Source of the DNA: JBBPYR01 sp038199755
GTDB taxonomy: Bacteria; Chloroflexota; Ktedonobacteria; Ktedonobacterales; Ktedonobacteraceae
Direction of reading: 5' to 3'
Length of the DNA: 6,975 bases
Assembly: GCA_038199755.1 (NCBI GenBank)
Contig: JBBPYR010000305.1
Span: 1 to 6,975 of the forward strand
Part shown: piece by piece, positions 1 to 5,695 of the stretch
Position numbering within the stretch: position 1 is the stretch's first letter
Layout of the letters: each line of letters begins with the position of its first letter
The notes under the pieces: generated by a model
What the model saw: only the letters and a program-made list of their open reading frames with translations
The model's database searches: none
Told to the model about the DNA's origin: nothing
Position numbers and translations under genes: made by a program

Positions 1-30
1 CCCATCCAGCGCTTGCAAGCGCTGGATGGG
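1..30. repeat. Perfect 30-bp palindrome (15-bp inverted repeat)
   Basis: The first 30 bases read identically on both strands. Each arm is 15 nt, CCCATCCAGCGCTTG and its exact reverse complement. As RNA it would fold into a GC-rich hairpin of about 13 bp with a TGCA loop. No T-tract follows on the plus strand, so it is not a textbook rho-independent terminator. It lies 26 nt upstream of the pheA -35 box. It may be a terminator for a gene to the left, a short dispersed palindromic repeat, or an operator. The window edge hides its left flank, so these cannot be told apart here. Confidence 0.8.
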
Positions 31-56
31 CAATACCTACAACACTTCTGTTAAGC

Positions 57-85
57 TTGACAATCCTTGGATAAGCTGGCACAAT
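57..85 (+). promoter_or_regulatory. Predicted sigma70 promoter of pheA
   Basis: A consensus -35 TTGACA (57-62) is separated by 17 nt from a -10 CACAAT (80-85, 4 of 6 consensus bases). A TGG immediately before the -10 gives an extended -10 element. Predicted transcription start is near 92, leaving a leader of about 24 nt before the ATG at 116. The promoter overlaps any upstream extension of the pheA reading frame, which argues against the longer start at 26. Confidence 0.55.
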
Positions 86-102
86 CGATGCAAGCATTTT
101 AC

Positions 103-108
103 GAGGAG
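103..108 (+). promoter_or_regulatory. Ribosome binding site deciding the pheA start
   Basis: GAGGAG lies 7 nt upstream of the ATG at 116. The in-frame upstream start at 26 has no such site and sits inside the palindrome, so translation most likely begins at 116. Confidence 0.75.
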
Positions 109-115
109 AGCATTC

Positions 116-1012
116 ATGGTACAGTCAACCAATCAGTCCCTGGAAGAGCAGGGAGAGGCAACCACGCCACACAATCAGCAGACGATAACGGTGGCGTTTC
201 AAGGAGAACGGGGCGCATTTGGCGACGAGGCAGTGCGCTCCTATTTTAGTAAGCAGGAGCAGCTCACACCAGAGGCTGTTCCCTATCGCAGCTTCATCGA
301 TGTATTTCGCGCCGTTGCCTCCGGCGAGGTCACGTATGGGCTGGTGCCCGTAGAAAACTCACAAGCAGGAAGCATCAACGATGTCTATGATCTGTTACGG
401 CAACATGATCTTTTCGTCATTGGTGAGATCGGCCATCCCGTGAATCACTACCTGCTCTGCCTACCAGGGCAGACGTTGAGCGACATTACGCGTGTCATCT
501 CGCATCCGCAAGCACTGGCACAAAGCGATGTGTATCTGCGCGAACTTGGCGTTGAAGTCGTCGCGACCTATGACACTGCCGGTAGCGCAAAGATGATTCG
601 GGAAGAGCAATTGATGGGAGTGGCGGCTGTCGCAGGCAAAGGGGCCGCCGAAATATATGAGTTAGAGATATTGGCAAGCAGCATTCAAACGATCAAAGAT
701 AACTACACACGATTCATCGTGCTCAGCCGCGAACCCGTCTCTCGCCGTGAGGGGCCCGCCAAGACGATGCTGGTGATGTCTACCGCGCACCAACCGGGTT
801 CGCTGTATCAATGTCTGGGGGTGTTCGCGGCCAATAAGCTCAATATTCTCAAGTTGGAGTCGCGGCCATCGCGTCAGCGCGCCTGGGAATATGTCTTCTA
901 TCTGGACTTTGAGGGGCATCGTGAAGACCCAGCGGTACGTGCAGCTCTTGCCGATCTCGCGGGTCATACCACCTTCTGCAAAGTCTTAGGCTCATTCTTT
1001 AAGAATATCTAA
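116..1012 (+). CDS. pheA: Prephenate dehydratase (monofunctional)
   Basis: Converts prephenate to phenylpyruvate, the committed step of phenylalanine synthesis, in the cytoplasm. The 298-aa product is the usual size for the monofunctional enzyme, with no chorismate mutase domain. After a polar N-terminal tail of about 22 residues, the dehydratase domain starts at ITVAFQGERGAFG (residues 24-36). It carries VPVENSQAGSI (78-88), SHPQALAQ (129-136) and the catalytic-site NYTRF (196-200). A C-terminal ACT domain from about 215 holds GSL (228-230) and LESRP (247-251), equivalent to the GALV and ESRP phenylalanine-binding motifs. Feedback inhibition by phenylalanine is therefore likely (family knowledge). 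The start at 116 is chosen over 26 because of the GAGGAG site at 103-108 and the promoter at 57-85. The gene has its own promoter, is followed after 3 nt by a large hairpin repeat, and is convergent with mrp. Confidence 0.95.
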   Translation: MVQSTNQSLEEQGEATTPHNQQTITVAFQGERGAFGDEAVRSYFSKQEQLTPEAVPYRSFIDVFRAVASGEVTYGLVPVENSQAGSINDVYDLLRQHDLFVIGEIGHPVNHYLLCLPGQTLSDITRVISHPQALAQSDVYLRELGVEVVATYDTAGSAKMIREEQLMGVAAVAGKGAAEIYELEILASSIQTIKDNYTRFIVLSREPVSRREGPAKTMLVMSTAHQPGSLYQCLGVFAANKLNILKLESRPSRQRAWEYVFYLDFEGHREDPAVRAALADLAGHTTFCKVLGSFFKNI

Positions 1013-1015
1013 TAC

Positions 1016-1100
1016 GTAGGGGTGAGATTGATCGCGCCCTCGTACCCGTTGGGAAGCGGTTCGCAAACAGGTACGAGGGCGCGATCAATCTCGCCCCTAC
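1016..1100. repeat. 85-bp near-perfect inverted repeat between convergent genes
   Basis: Two 31-nt arms (1016-1046 and 1070-1100) are complementary at 30 of 31 positions, and the exception still gives a G-T pair in the hairpin. The loop is 23 nt. The arms start GTAGGGGTGAG and end CTCGCCCCTAC. The repeat begins 3 nt after the pheA stop and ends 16 nt before the mrp stop, so it could act as a bidirectional transcription stop or RNA 3'-end stabiliser for both genes. No T-tract follows either end. Its size and design also resemble a dispersed palindromic repeat or small MITE-like unit. No transposase or clear target-site duplication is visible. Confidence 0.85.
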
Positions 1101-1116
1101 AGCATTACACGTAACG

Positions 1117-2151
1117 TTAGCGTTTGACTTTCAGGGTGTTGATGAAGTTTGCCGCAAGAGCTTCATAGGCTTCGGAGTGGTATTCTTCGACGCGACCGGC
1201 ATCACAGAGCGTGGTGAGCACGGAATCGATGGGCAACTGCGCGAGCAGGGGAGCACCTGTCATAGCAACGAGGTCGGTTCCATTGCTGGGGCCGAATATC
1301 TCGTAGCGTTCACCATTCGGTGTCTCGAAGTACGACATGTTCTCCACAACACCAACGATGATGCCCTTCAATTGCTGGATCATATGAATACATTTCATCA
1401 CCACCATATTCGCTAGCAACTGAGGCGATGAGACGATGACAATGCCATCCACAGGCAAGGATTGCAGCACGGTCATTGGTGCATCAGAGGTGCCAGGAGG
1501 CAGGTCAACCAGCAGGTAGTCGAGGTTATCCCAATCAACATCGCTATAAAACTGCTTGATGGCACTGGAGATCATGGGGCCACGCCAGACCACGGGATCG
1601 CTTTCATTTTCAAGGAACATGTTCATGGACATGACCTTAATACCACCCTTGCTCCTCAAAGGCTCAATGCCACCGCTCTCGGATTTGTTAGGCTGGCCTT
1701 TGGTGCCAAACATACGGGCAATGCTTGGTCCGGTGATGTCACCATCGAGCACGCCAACTTTCAGGCCCTGACGCCGCAGGGAGACGGCAAGCAGGCCTGT
1801 TACCAGTGATTTGCCGACGCCGCCTTTGCCACTCATAATCGCGATCACCTGCTTGATCTTGCGATCAGCGGGAGCCGCGGACATCTGCAACGGCACACCA
1901 CGCCCTACCGGGGCCTTCTTGGGAGCCACCGAAATAGGTTGGCCATTGACAGAGGCATTGAGGTCTTTGAGTAAAAGATCAAGCTTTTCGGGTGTGAAGC
2001 GGTGCGTTCTCGCACCACCTGCTACGCTTTCACGCGCGCCGACCGCGCATGCCGTGCAGGGTAAACCATGACCATGGAACACCTTGACTGTGGTCGGGTG
2101 TTTGCTCACAACGTCATGAATAATCATGTCGGCAGTTATTGTTTCCGCCAT
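1117..2151 (-). CDS. mrp: Mrp/NBP35-family P-loop ATPase with N-terminal DUF1858 domain
   Basis: A 344-aa protein of the Mrp/ApbC family of ATPases that carry or insert Fe-S clusters in the cytoplasm. Residues 1-70 match the DUF1858 (hybrid-cluster-associated redox disulfide) type, with CTAC at 32-35 and a closing LLKDLN. A flexible Pro/Ala-rich linker (about 71-97) follows. The ATPase domain has the deviant Walker A GKGGVGKS (108-115), DGDITGPS (136-143), DYLLVDLPPGTSD (211-223) and VVENMSYF (268-275). Two things are odd. The usual Mrp N-terminal DUF59/MIP18-like domain is replaced by DUF1858. The CxxC that normally follows ENMSYF, and bridges a cluster at the dimer interface in family members, is absent (ETPNGERYEIFG at 276-287). 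The remaining cysteines are 32, 35, 254 and 316. The start ATG (2149-2151) has a GAGG site 9 nt upstream (2161-2164). The gene is single, with its own promoter, divergent from the regulator gene. Confidence 0.92.
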   Translation of the reverse strand: MAETITADMIIHDVVSKHPTTVKVFHGHGLPCTACAVGARESVAGGARTHRFTPEKLDLLLKDLNASVNGQPISVAPKKAPVGRGVPLQMSAAPADRKIKQVIAIMSGKGGVGKSLVTGLLAVSLRRQGLKVGVLDGDITGPSIARMFGTKGQPNKSESGGIEPLRSKGGIKVMSMNMFLENESDPVVWRGPMISSAIKQFYSDVDWDNLDYLLVDLPPGTSDAPMTVLQSLPVDGIVIVSSPQLLANMVVMKCIHMIQQLKGIIVGVVENMSYFETPNGERYEIFGPSNGTDLVAMTGAPLLAQLPIDSVLTTLCDAGRVEEYHSEAYEALAANFINTLKVKR

Positions 2152-2271
2152 TTGTTATATCCTCGTTTGCAGTACAAATATCGTTTGTGATGTACCGCTC
2201 TCTTCTCGCATAGAATTATTGAGCATAGTTCGAGAGAAAAGCATAATTCCGACTTCTCCACTATGGTATGT

Positions 2272-2300
2272 ATTATAGCACATCTCGCCTACGCTGACCA
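2272..2300 (-). promoter_or_regulatory. Predicted sigma70 promoter of mrp
   Basis: On the minus strand, -35 TGGTCA (2295-2300, 4 of 6) is followed after 17 nt by a perfect -10 TATAAT (2272-2277). TGC directly upstream forms an extended -10. The predicted start near 2265 gives a leader of about 114 nt before the mrp ATG. The leader contains a short inverted repeat, ACAAA-5-TTTGT (2174-2188), of unknown significance. Confidence 0.65.
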
Positions 2301-2351
2301 TAAAATTGTTCTGCTTCTTCTGCCAGATCACAAAAACGCTGCTGCTAGCAA

Positions 2352-2380
2352 TTGCACGTCAAGAACGGGTGTGTTATCAT
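2352..2380 (+). promoter_or_regulatory. Predicted sigma70 promoter of the CRP-like regulator operon
   Basis: -35 TTGCAC (2352-2357, 4 of 6) and -10 TATCAT (2375-2380, 5 of 6) are spaced by 17 nt, with TGT before the -10 as an extended element. The start would be near 2387, about 40 nt before the ATG at 2428. An imperfect 13-bp palindrome, TGTTATCATGACA (2372-2384, 5 of 6 pairs), overlaps the -10 and could be an operator, for example for autoregulation. That role is inference only. Confidence 0.6.
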
Positions 2381-2427
2381 GACAAAACAAGTACAAAAGT
2401 GATTAAGCCATGTAAAGGATACTGTGC

Positions 2428-3117
2428 ATGCAGACTGAGAACGATATCTCCTATCTCAAACAAGTATCGCTGTTCGCTAGCCTTTCTGATGACGAAATTC
2501 GCTTGCTCATGACAGCGGCGAAGCGGCGAACCTTCCGGTCAGGTGAGGTCATTTTTCACCGCGACGATCCGGGTCAAGTGCTCTATGTCATTAAAGAAGG
2601 CAAAGTGAAAATTTGTCTTATTAGCCCTGATGGTCAGGAAATCTCGCTGGTTGTCTTTGGCAAAGGCGAGTGCTTTGGTGAGCTAGCATTGCTTGATGGC
2701 CTTCCCCGTTCCGCTGATGCTATCGCACTGGAGAAGGTCGAGTGTTACACGTTACAACGCAGCGACTTCCACAACTCCATCATGAAAAATCCCAAAATCG
2801 CTATTCAGGTGTTAGAGGTGCTTTCGAAACGTCTGCGTAGTACGGACCAGCAGGTAGAAGACCTGATCTTCCTGGATGTGTATGGACGTGTCGCCAAAAA
2901 ACTGCTGGAACTGGCTGAATCTCATGGCACGAAGGTGGACGATGGCACCCGCATAGAGGTGCGCCTGACACAACAAGAACTGGCTTCTATGGTGGGGGCA
3001 TCACGTGAAAGCGTCAATAAGGTCCTGGGCTATTTCACCGATAAAAAGTTTATTAGTTCGGATAAACAACGTATCACGCTCCATCGCGTAGAAGACCTGA
3101 AACGTCGCATATACTAA
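2428..3117 (+). CDS. CRP/FNR-family transcriptional regulator (CRP-like)
   Basis: A 229-aa cytoplasmic DNA-binding regulator of normal family length. A cyclic-nucleotide-binding beta-roll spans about residues 14-130, with the phosphate-binding cassette from FGELALL (83-89) to RSA (94-96). E85, R94 and S95 match the ribose- and phosphate-contacting residues of E. coli CRP. In the dimer helix the Thr that contacts the base is kept (T139), but the following Ser is Asp (D140). The winged helix-turn-helix is TQQELASMVGASRESVNKV (181-199). R193, E194 and K198 align with the CRP recognition residues R180, E181 and R185. No FNR-type cysteine cluster is present. Binding of cAMP or a related nucleotide is likely but not proven. 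AAAGGA (2414-2419) lies 8 nt before the ATG. The stop codon is 2 nt from the downstream UbiA-family gene, so the two are probably one operon. The gene is divergent from mrp. Confidence 0.92.
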   Translation: MQTENDISYLKQVSLFASLSDDEIRLLMTAAKRRTFRSGEVIFHRDDPGQVLYVIKEGKVKICLISPDGQEISLVVFGKGECFGELALLDGLPRSADAIALEKVECYTLQRSDFHNSIMKNPKIAIQVLEVLSKRLRSTDQQVEDLIFLDVYGRVAKKLLELAESHGTKVDDGTRIEVRLTQQELASMVGASRESVNKVLGYFTDKKFISSDKQRITLHRVEDLKRRIY

Positions 3118-3119
3118 GT

Positions 3120-4061
3120 ATGACAAGCCTTACCATAACCCAGTTGCGCGCTCTACTGACAGCAATTCGTCCAAGGCAGTGGACGAAAAACTTTGCTGTC
3201 TTTATTGGCGTTGTTTTCGCGCAGCGTCTACTCAACCTACTCTTATGTGAACGCGCCCTGCTTGCCTGTGTGATTTTCTGCTTCGCCTCAAGTACGATGT
3301 ATCTGTTTAACGATATACGCGATCTCGAAAATGATCGGCAACATCCGCTAAAACGTTTGCGCCCTATAGCTTCTGGTCAGCTGCCTGTGTCATGGGCAAT
3401 TACTGCCATGATTGTCCTTCTGTTGCTGTGTGCAGGGCTGACGGGCTCGCTCTTCTTGCTACCCATCCCAGTGGGGCAAGATATTTTTGCGGCGTATGGC
3501 GGAGCCAACCTGCTGTTTGCGCTGGTTGTGATAGCCTATTTGACGCTGATGGTGTTCTACAACCTCCTGCTGAAACATCTGGTGCTCATCGATGTGTTTA
3601 CGATTGCGGCAGGGTTTGTTTTGCGTATCCTGGCGGGAACGATGGTGGTGGCGGTCTCGATATCGGCATGGCTATATCTCGTGACCTGCTTCCTCTCGCT
3701 CTTCCTGGCACTGGCAAAGCGAAGGCATGAGTTAGTGCTTTTGCAAGACGATGCCAGTTTGCATCGGCAGATTCTTAAAGAGTATAGCATTCCGATGCTC
3801 GACCAGATGATTACTATTGTCGTGACGGGAGCTATCGTTTCGTACAGCCTCTATACCGTCGAGGGCAACACGGGCGGACACCGCCTGATTGTAACAGTAC
3901 CGCTTGTCATTTATGGCATGTTTCGCTATCTTTATCTTGTGTACATGCGTAAAGAAGGTGGTAGCCCTGAAGAAGTCCTACTTCGTGACCGATATATGTT
4001 TATAGCCGTTATTCTGTGTATAGCCTCTATCATTGCTGTACTGTATCTTTTCACGAAATAG
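3120..4061 (+). CDS. UbiA-family decaprenyl-phosphate phosphoribosyltransferase (DPPR synthase-like)
   Basis: A 313-aa integral membrane prenyl-acceptor transferase with roughly eight or nine hydrophobic helices. It probably transfers phosphoribose from PRPP to polyprenyl phosphate, the first step towards polyprenyl-phosphate ribose/arabinose donors of cell-envelope glycans (as for mycobacterial Rv3806c). Supporting motifs are RPRQWTKN (17-24), the Mg-binding NDxxDxxxD at N64-D72, HPLKRLRPIASG (75-86), DVFTIAAGFVLRILAG (158-173), LALAKRRHEL (196-205) and GGSPEEVLLRDRYM (280-293). This set is typical of the DPPR-synthase branch rather than ubiquinone- or menaquinone-type UbiA. The ATG follows the regulator stop by 2 nt and has only a weak ribosome site inside the upstream gene, which suggests translational coupling. 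The neighbouring polyprenol-phosphate mannose synthase supports a lipid-linked sugar role. The exact polyprenol length and final glycan are unknown. Confidence 0.88.
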   Translation: MTSLTITQLRALLTAIRPRQWTKNFAVFIGVVFAQRLLNLLLCERALLACVIFCFASSTMYLFNDIRDLENDRQHPLKRLRPIASGQLPVSWAITAMIVLLLLCAGLTGSLFLLPIPVGQDIFAAYGGANLLFALVVIAYLTLMVFYNLLLKHLVLIDVFTIAAGFVLRILAGTMVVAVSISAWLYLVTCFLSLFLALAKRRHELVLLQDDASLHRQILKEYSIPMLDQMITIVVTGAIVSYSLYTVEGNTGGHRLIVTVPLVIYGMFRYLYLVYMRKEGGSPEEVLLRDRYMFIAVILCIASIIAVLYLFTK

Positions 4062-4073
4062 AGAATGTGCGGG

Positions 4074-4108
4074 GTAATCAAGTGGAGCAGCTACGACTTT
4101 TTGATTAC
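4074..4108 (+). repeat. 8-bp inverted repeat downstream of the UbiA-family gene
   Basis: GTAATCAA (4074-4081) and TTGATTAC (4101-4108) are perfect inverted repeats around a 19-nt spacer, starting 12 nt after the stop codon. The stem is AT-rich and no T-tract follows, so termination would be weak at best. Read-through into the next gene is possible. Confidence 0.5.
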
Positions 4109-4131
4109 ACTAAGAGAAAGCGCTACTCTAC

Positions 4132-4160
4132 TTGCTAGAAATCAGCTAAACTGGTATCAT
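4132..4160 (+). promoter_or_regulatory. Predicted sigma70 promoter of the polyprenol-phosphate mannose synthase gene
   Basis: -35 TTGCTA (4132-4137, 4 of 6) and -10 TATCAT (4155-4160, 5 of 6) are spaced by 17 nt. TGG before the -10 gives an extended -10. The predicted start near 4167 coincides with the left edge of a 22-bp palindrome and leaves a leader of about 140 nt. Confidence 0.6.
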
Positions 4161-4166
4161 CATCAT

Positions 4167-4188
4167 GAAAAATGAGTACTCATTTTTC
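4167..4188. promoter_or_regulatory. Perfect 22-bp palindrome at the predicted start site (candidate operator)
   Basis: The arms GAAAAATGAGT and ACTCATTTTTC are exact reverse complements with no spacer. The palindrome begins 7 nt after the -10 box, where a bound repressor would block initiation. The core ATGAGTACTCAT has the symmetry expected of a dimeric helix-turn-helix repressor site. An alternative is a weak bidirectional hairpin terminator or attenuator, because the arms end in A and T runs. However, the GC content of the stem is low. The cognate protein is not evident in this window, and the site does not match the TGTGA...TCACA pattern expected for the CRP-like regulator. Confidence 0.65.
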
Positions 4189-4308
4189 TAAGAAAAGTTG
4201 AGTAGGCAAGAAGAACGGCACGTACTTAACTAGAACACTGCCTATGTGCGAACGTCTGCCTGATATTCTATCGGCGTCGGCCTCGCCATATATTGGAGAG
4301 CATACGTA

Positions 4309-5106
4309 ATGAAAACACTTATCATTATCCCAACTTATAATGAAATCGAGAATATGCGCCCGTTGCTCGAAGCTATTTTTCTACATGCACCACAGACCGA
4401 TATTCTCATTGTTGACGACAATTCACCAGATGGTACAGGTGTACTCGCCGATCAGATTCATACTGAGGATGCTCGTGTCCATGTTCTCCATCGTGCAGGC
4501 AAGCTCGGACTCGGTACCGCTTATATCGCTGGCTTCAAATATGCAATAGCACAGGGATATGACGCGGCATTTGAAATGGACGCCGATTTCTCACATGATC
4601 CACGCTATTTGCCCGATTTCCTCACGGCAATTGAAAACGCGGATCTCGTGATTGGCTCACGTTACATCAAGGGCGGAGACACTCCTAATTGGACGCTGTT
4701 ACGTCGCATCATCAGCGGTGGTGGAAACACCTTTGCTCGCTTCGTGCTCGGTCTGCCTATTCATGATTGTACTGCGGGCTTCCGCTGTTATCGCCGCGAG
4801 GTGCTAGAAACGATTGACCTGGATAGCATACAAGCACTGGGCTATGCATTTCAGGTAGAACTGGTGTATCGCGTGTTAAATAGCGGTTTTAAAATCGTCG
4901 AGATTCCGATTGTGTTTATGGATCGCCGCGTCGGGAAGTCAAAAATGTCACGCACCATTTTTATTGAAGGCTTCCTCTGGGTCATTCGTGCTCGCCTGGG
5001 CCAGTTGCCGGGCATGAAAAAATCTGCTAGACCACAGAACGATCACGATGTACAAGCGATGTCGTCGCTGGATAGCATTGATGAGCAATCAGTGGTGCAG
5101 AAGTAA
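4309..5106 (+). CDS. Polyprenol monophosphomannose synthase (GT2 family, Dpm1/Ppm1-like)
   Basis: Transfers mannose from GDP-mannose to polyprenyl phosphate on the cytoplasmic membrane face, supplying lipid-linked mannose to envelope mannosyltransferases. The 265-aa product has a GT-A catalytic domain. It begins IIIPTYNEIENM (5-16), followed by the nucleotide-binding VDDNSPDGTG (35-44), the metal-binding DAD in MDADFSHDP (90-98), DCTAGFRCYRR (153-163) and DRRVGKSKMS (205-214), characteristic of Dpm1-type enzymes. It is the short soluble form: no C-terminal membrane helices or GtrA domain. A polar tail of about 30 residues follows 235 and is unlikely to be catalytic. GGAGAG (4295-4300) sits 8 nt before the ATG. 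The gene follows the DPPR synthase-like gene, and both use polyprenyl phosphate. A candidate operator lies at its promoter and a strong terminator lies after it. Other GT2 sugar-lipid synthases are less likely because of the Dpm1-specific motifs. Confidence 0.88.
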   Translation: MKTLIIIPTYNEIENMRPLLEAIFLHAPQTDILIVDDNSPDGTGVLADQIHTEDARVHVLHRAGKLGLGTAYIAGFKYAIAQGYDAAFEMDADFSHDPRYLPDFLTAIENADLVIGSRYIKGGDTPNWTLLRRIISGGGNTFARFVLGLPIHDCTAGFRCYRREVLETIDLDSIQALGYAFQVELVYRVLNSGFKIVEIPIVFMDRRVGKSKMSRTIFIEGFLWVIRARLGQLPGMKKSARPQNDHDVQAMSSLDSIDEQSVVQK

Positions 5107-5116
5107 GAGCGCAAGC

Positions 5117-5167
5117 AAAGAAGTTGTTACGCTACCTATGTGGGCGTGACGACTTCTTTTTCTTTTT
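5117..5167 (+). terminator. Rho-independent terminator after the mannose synthase gene
   Basis: A 15-bp stem (5117-5131 with 5145-5159, including two G-T pairs) encloses a 13-nt loop and runs into a T-rich tract (5155-5167). It starts 10 nt after the stop codon. The right arm and T-tract overlap the last codons of the convergent NYN gene, where they encode its lysine-rich tail. Confidence 0.85.
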
Positions 5168-5668
5168 GTGATGACGTGGCCGCTCTTCCACTTCGTCCTC
5201 TAGCTTACGCATAGGGTCTATGCCATATTCGAGCCGCTTCTTTTGGCGGTATTCCGAGCGAATCGCCACATCGCGTGGAGCAGCGTTCAGGTGTGCGGTT
5301 AATTGCTCGACGGCATTCGCACTACCACCCTCTTTGACCACCGACAGTTGTACCTCTTCATCATTGCTGTACATGACAACGTCGCGGCCCGCTTTGTTAT
5401 GCTCAGCAGCAAGGCGGGCGATCACGCTATCGGCCTTTTCGCCATGCTGTGAAAAGATGACACAAATATGATCTTCATGTGCCATGGTTTCTCGTGCGCC
5501 ATTGCCATCAAAAACCACGGTGACGCGGTGAGACGTATGCCTATAGCGATTTTTTAGCTGCGTGAGCAACAATGTCCGCGCATCAGCCTGGCTACGCCGT
5601 TCCGCCAACTGAAACATCGGATTGTTCTTGATGACATTATAGCCATCAACGAGTACTTCAGGTTCCAT
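5132..5668 (-). CDS. NYN-domain (YacP/Rae1-like) predicted RNA nuclease
   Basis: A 178-aa cytoplasmic protein of the NYN_YacP type, a PIN-like metal-dependent nuclease fold. The Bacillus member Rae1 (YacP) cleaves mRNA in the ribosomal A site. A similar role here is inference. The acidic active-site residues are in place: D8 in VLVDGYNVI (5-13), D54 in VVFDG (51-55), D80 in EKADS (77-81) and D103 in YSNDEEV (100-106). Residues 138-178 form a charged tail ending in HHKKKKKSSRPHR, which could bind RNA or ribosomes. The start at 5668 is chosen because AAAGGA (5677-5682) lies 8 nt upstream. An upstream TTG at 5695 lacks such support. The gene follows the zinc-ribbon membrane protein gene by 27 nt on the same strand, probably in one operon. 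Its 3' end overlaps the terminator of the convergent gene. Confidence 0.85.
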   Translation of the reverse strand: MEPEVLVDGYNVIKNNPMFQLAERRSQADARTLLLTQLKNRYRHTSHRVTVVFDGNGARETMAHEDHICVIFSQHGEKADSVIARLAAEHNKAGRDVVMYSNDEEVQLSVVKEGGSANAVEQLTAHLNAAPRDVAIRSEYRQKKRLEYGIDPMRKLEDEVEERPRHHKKKKKSSRPHR

Positions 5669-5676
5669 ACCACACA

Positions 5677-5682
5677 TCCTTT
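5677..5682 (-). promoter_or_regulatory. Ribosome binding site deciding the NYN gene start
   Basis: AAAGGA on the minus strand is 8 nt from the ATG at 5666-5668, the same sequence and spacing as for the CRP-like gene. It overlaps another in-frame ATG (5675-5677), which makes that codon an unlikely start. Confidence 0.7.
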
Positions 5683-5695
5683 TGCGTAATCTCAA

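Noticed and set aside
26..115. A 30-residue N-terminal extension of prephenate dehydratase starting at ATG 26
   Set aside because: It begins inside the 30-bp palindrome, has no ribosome binding site and overlaps the predicted promoter. The ATG at 116 has GAGGAG at ideal spacing.
1016..1100. A complete insertion sequence
   Set aside because: There is no transposase and no clear flanking direct repeat. Only a non-coding inverted repeat is present.
2174..2190. ACAAA-5-TTTGT and a TGTGA half-site in the mrp leader as a CRP binding site
   Set aside because: TGTGA at 2186-2190 has no TCACA at the required distance, and the 5-bp arms are short enough to be chance.
4189..4308. Possible riboswitch or attenuator in the long leader of the mannose synthase gene
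   Set aside because: Only short pairings are visible (TAGGCA with TGCCTA, GGCG with CGCC). No known riboswitch core or terminator/antiterminator pair can be recognised.
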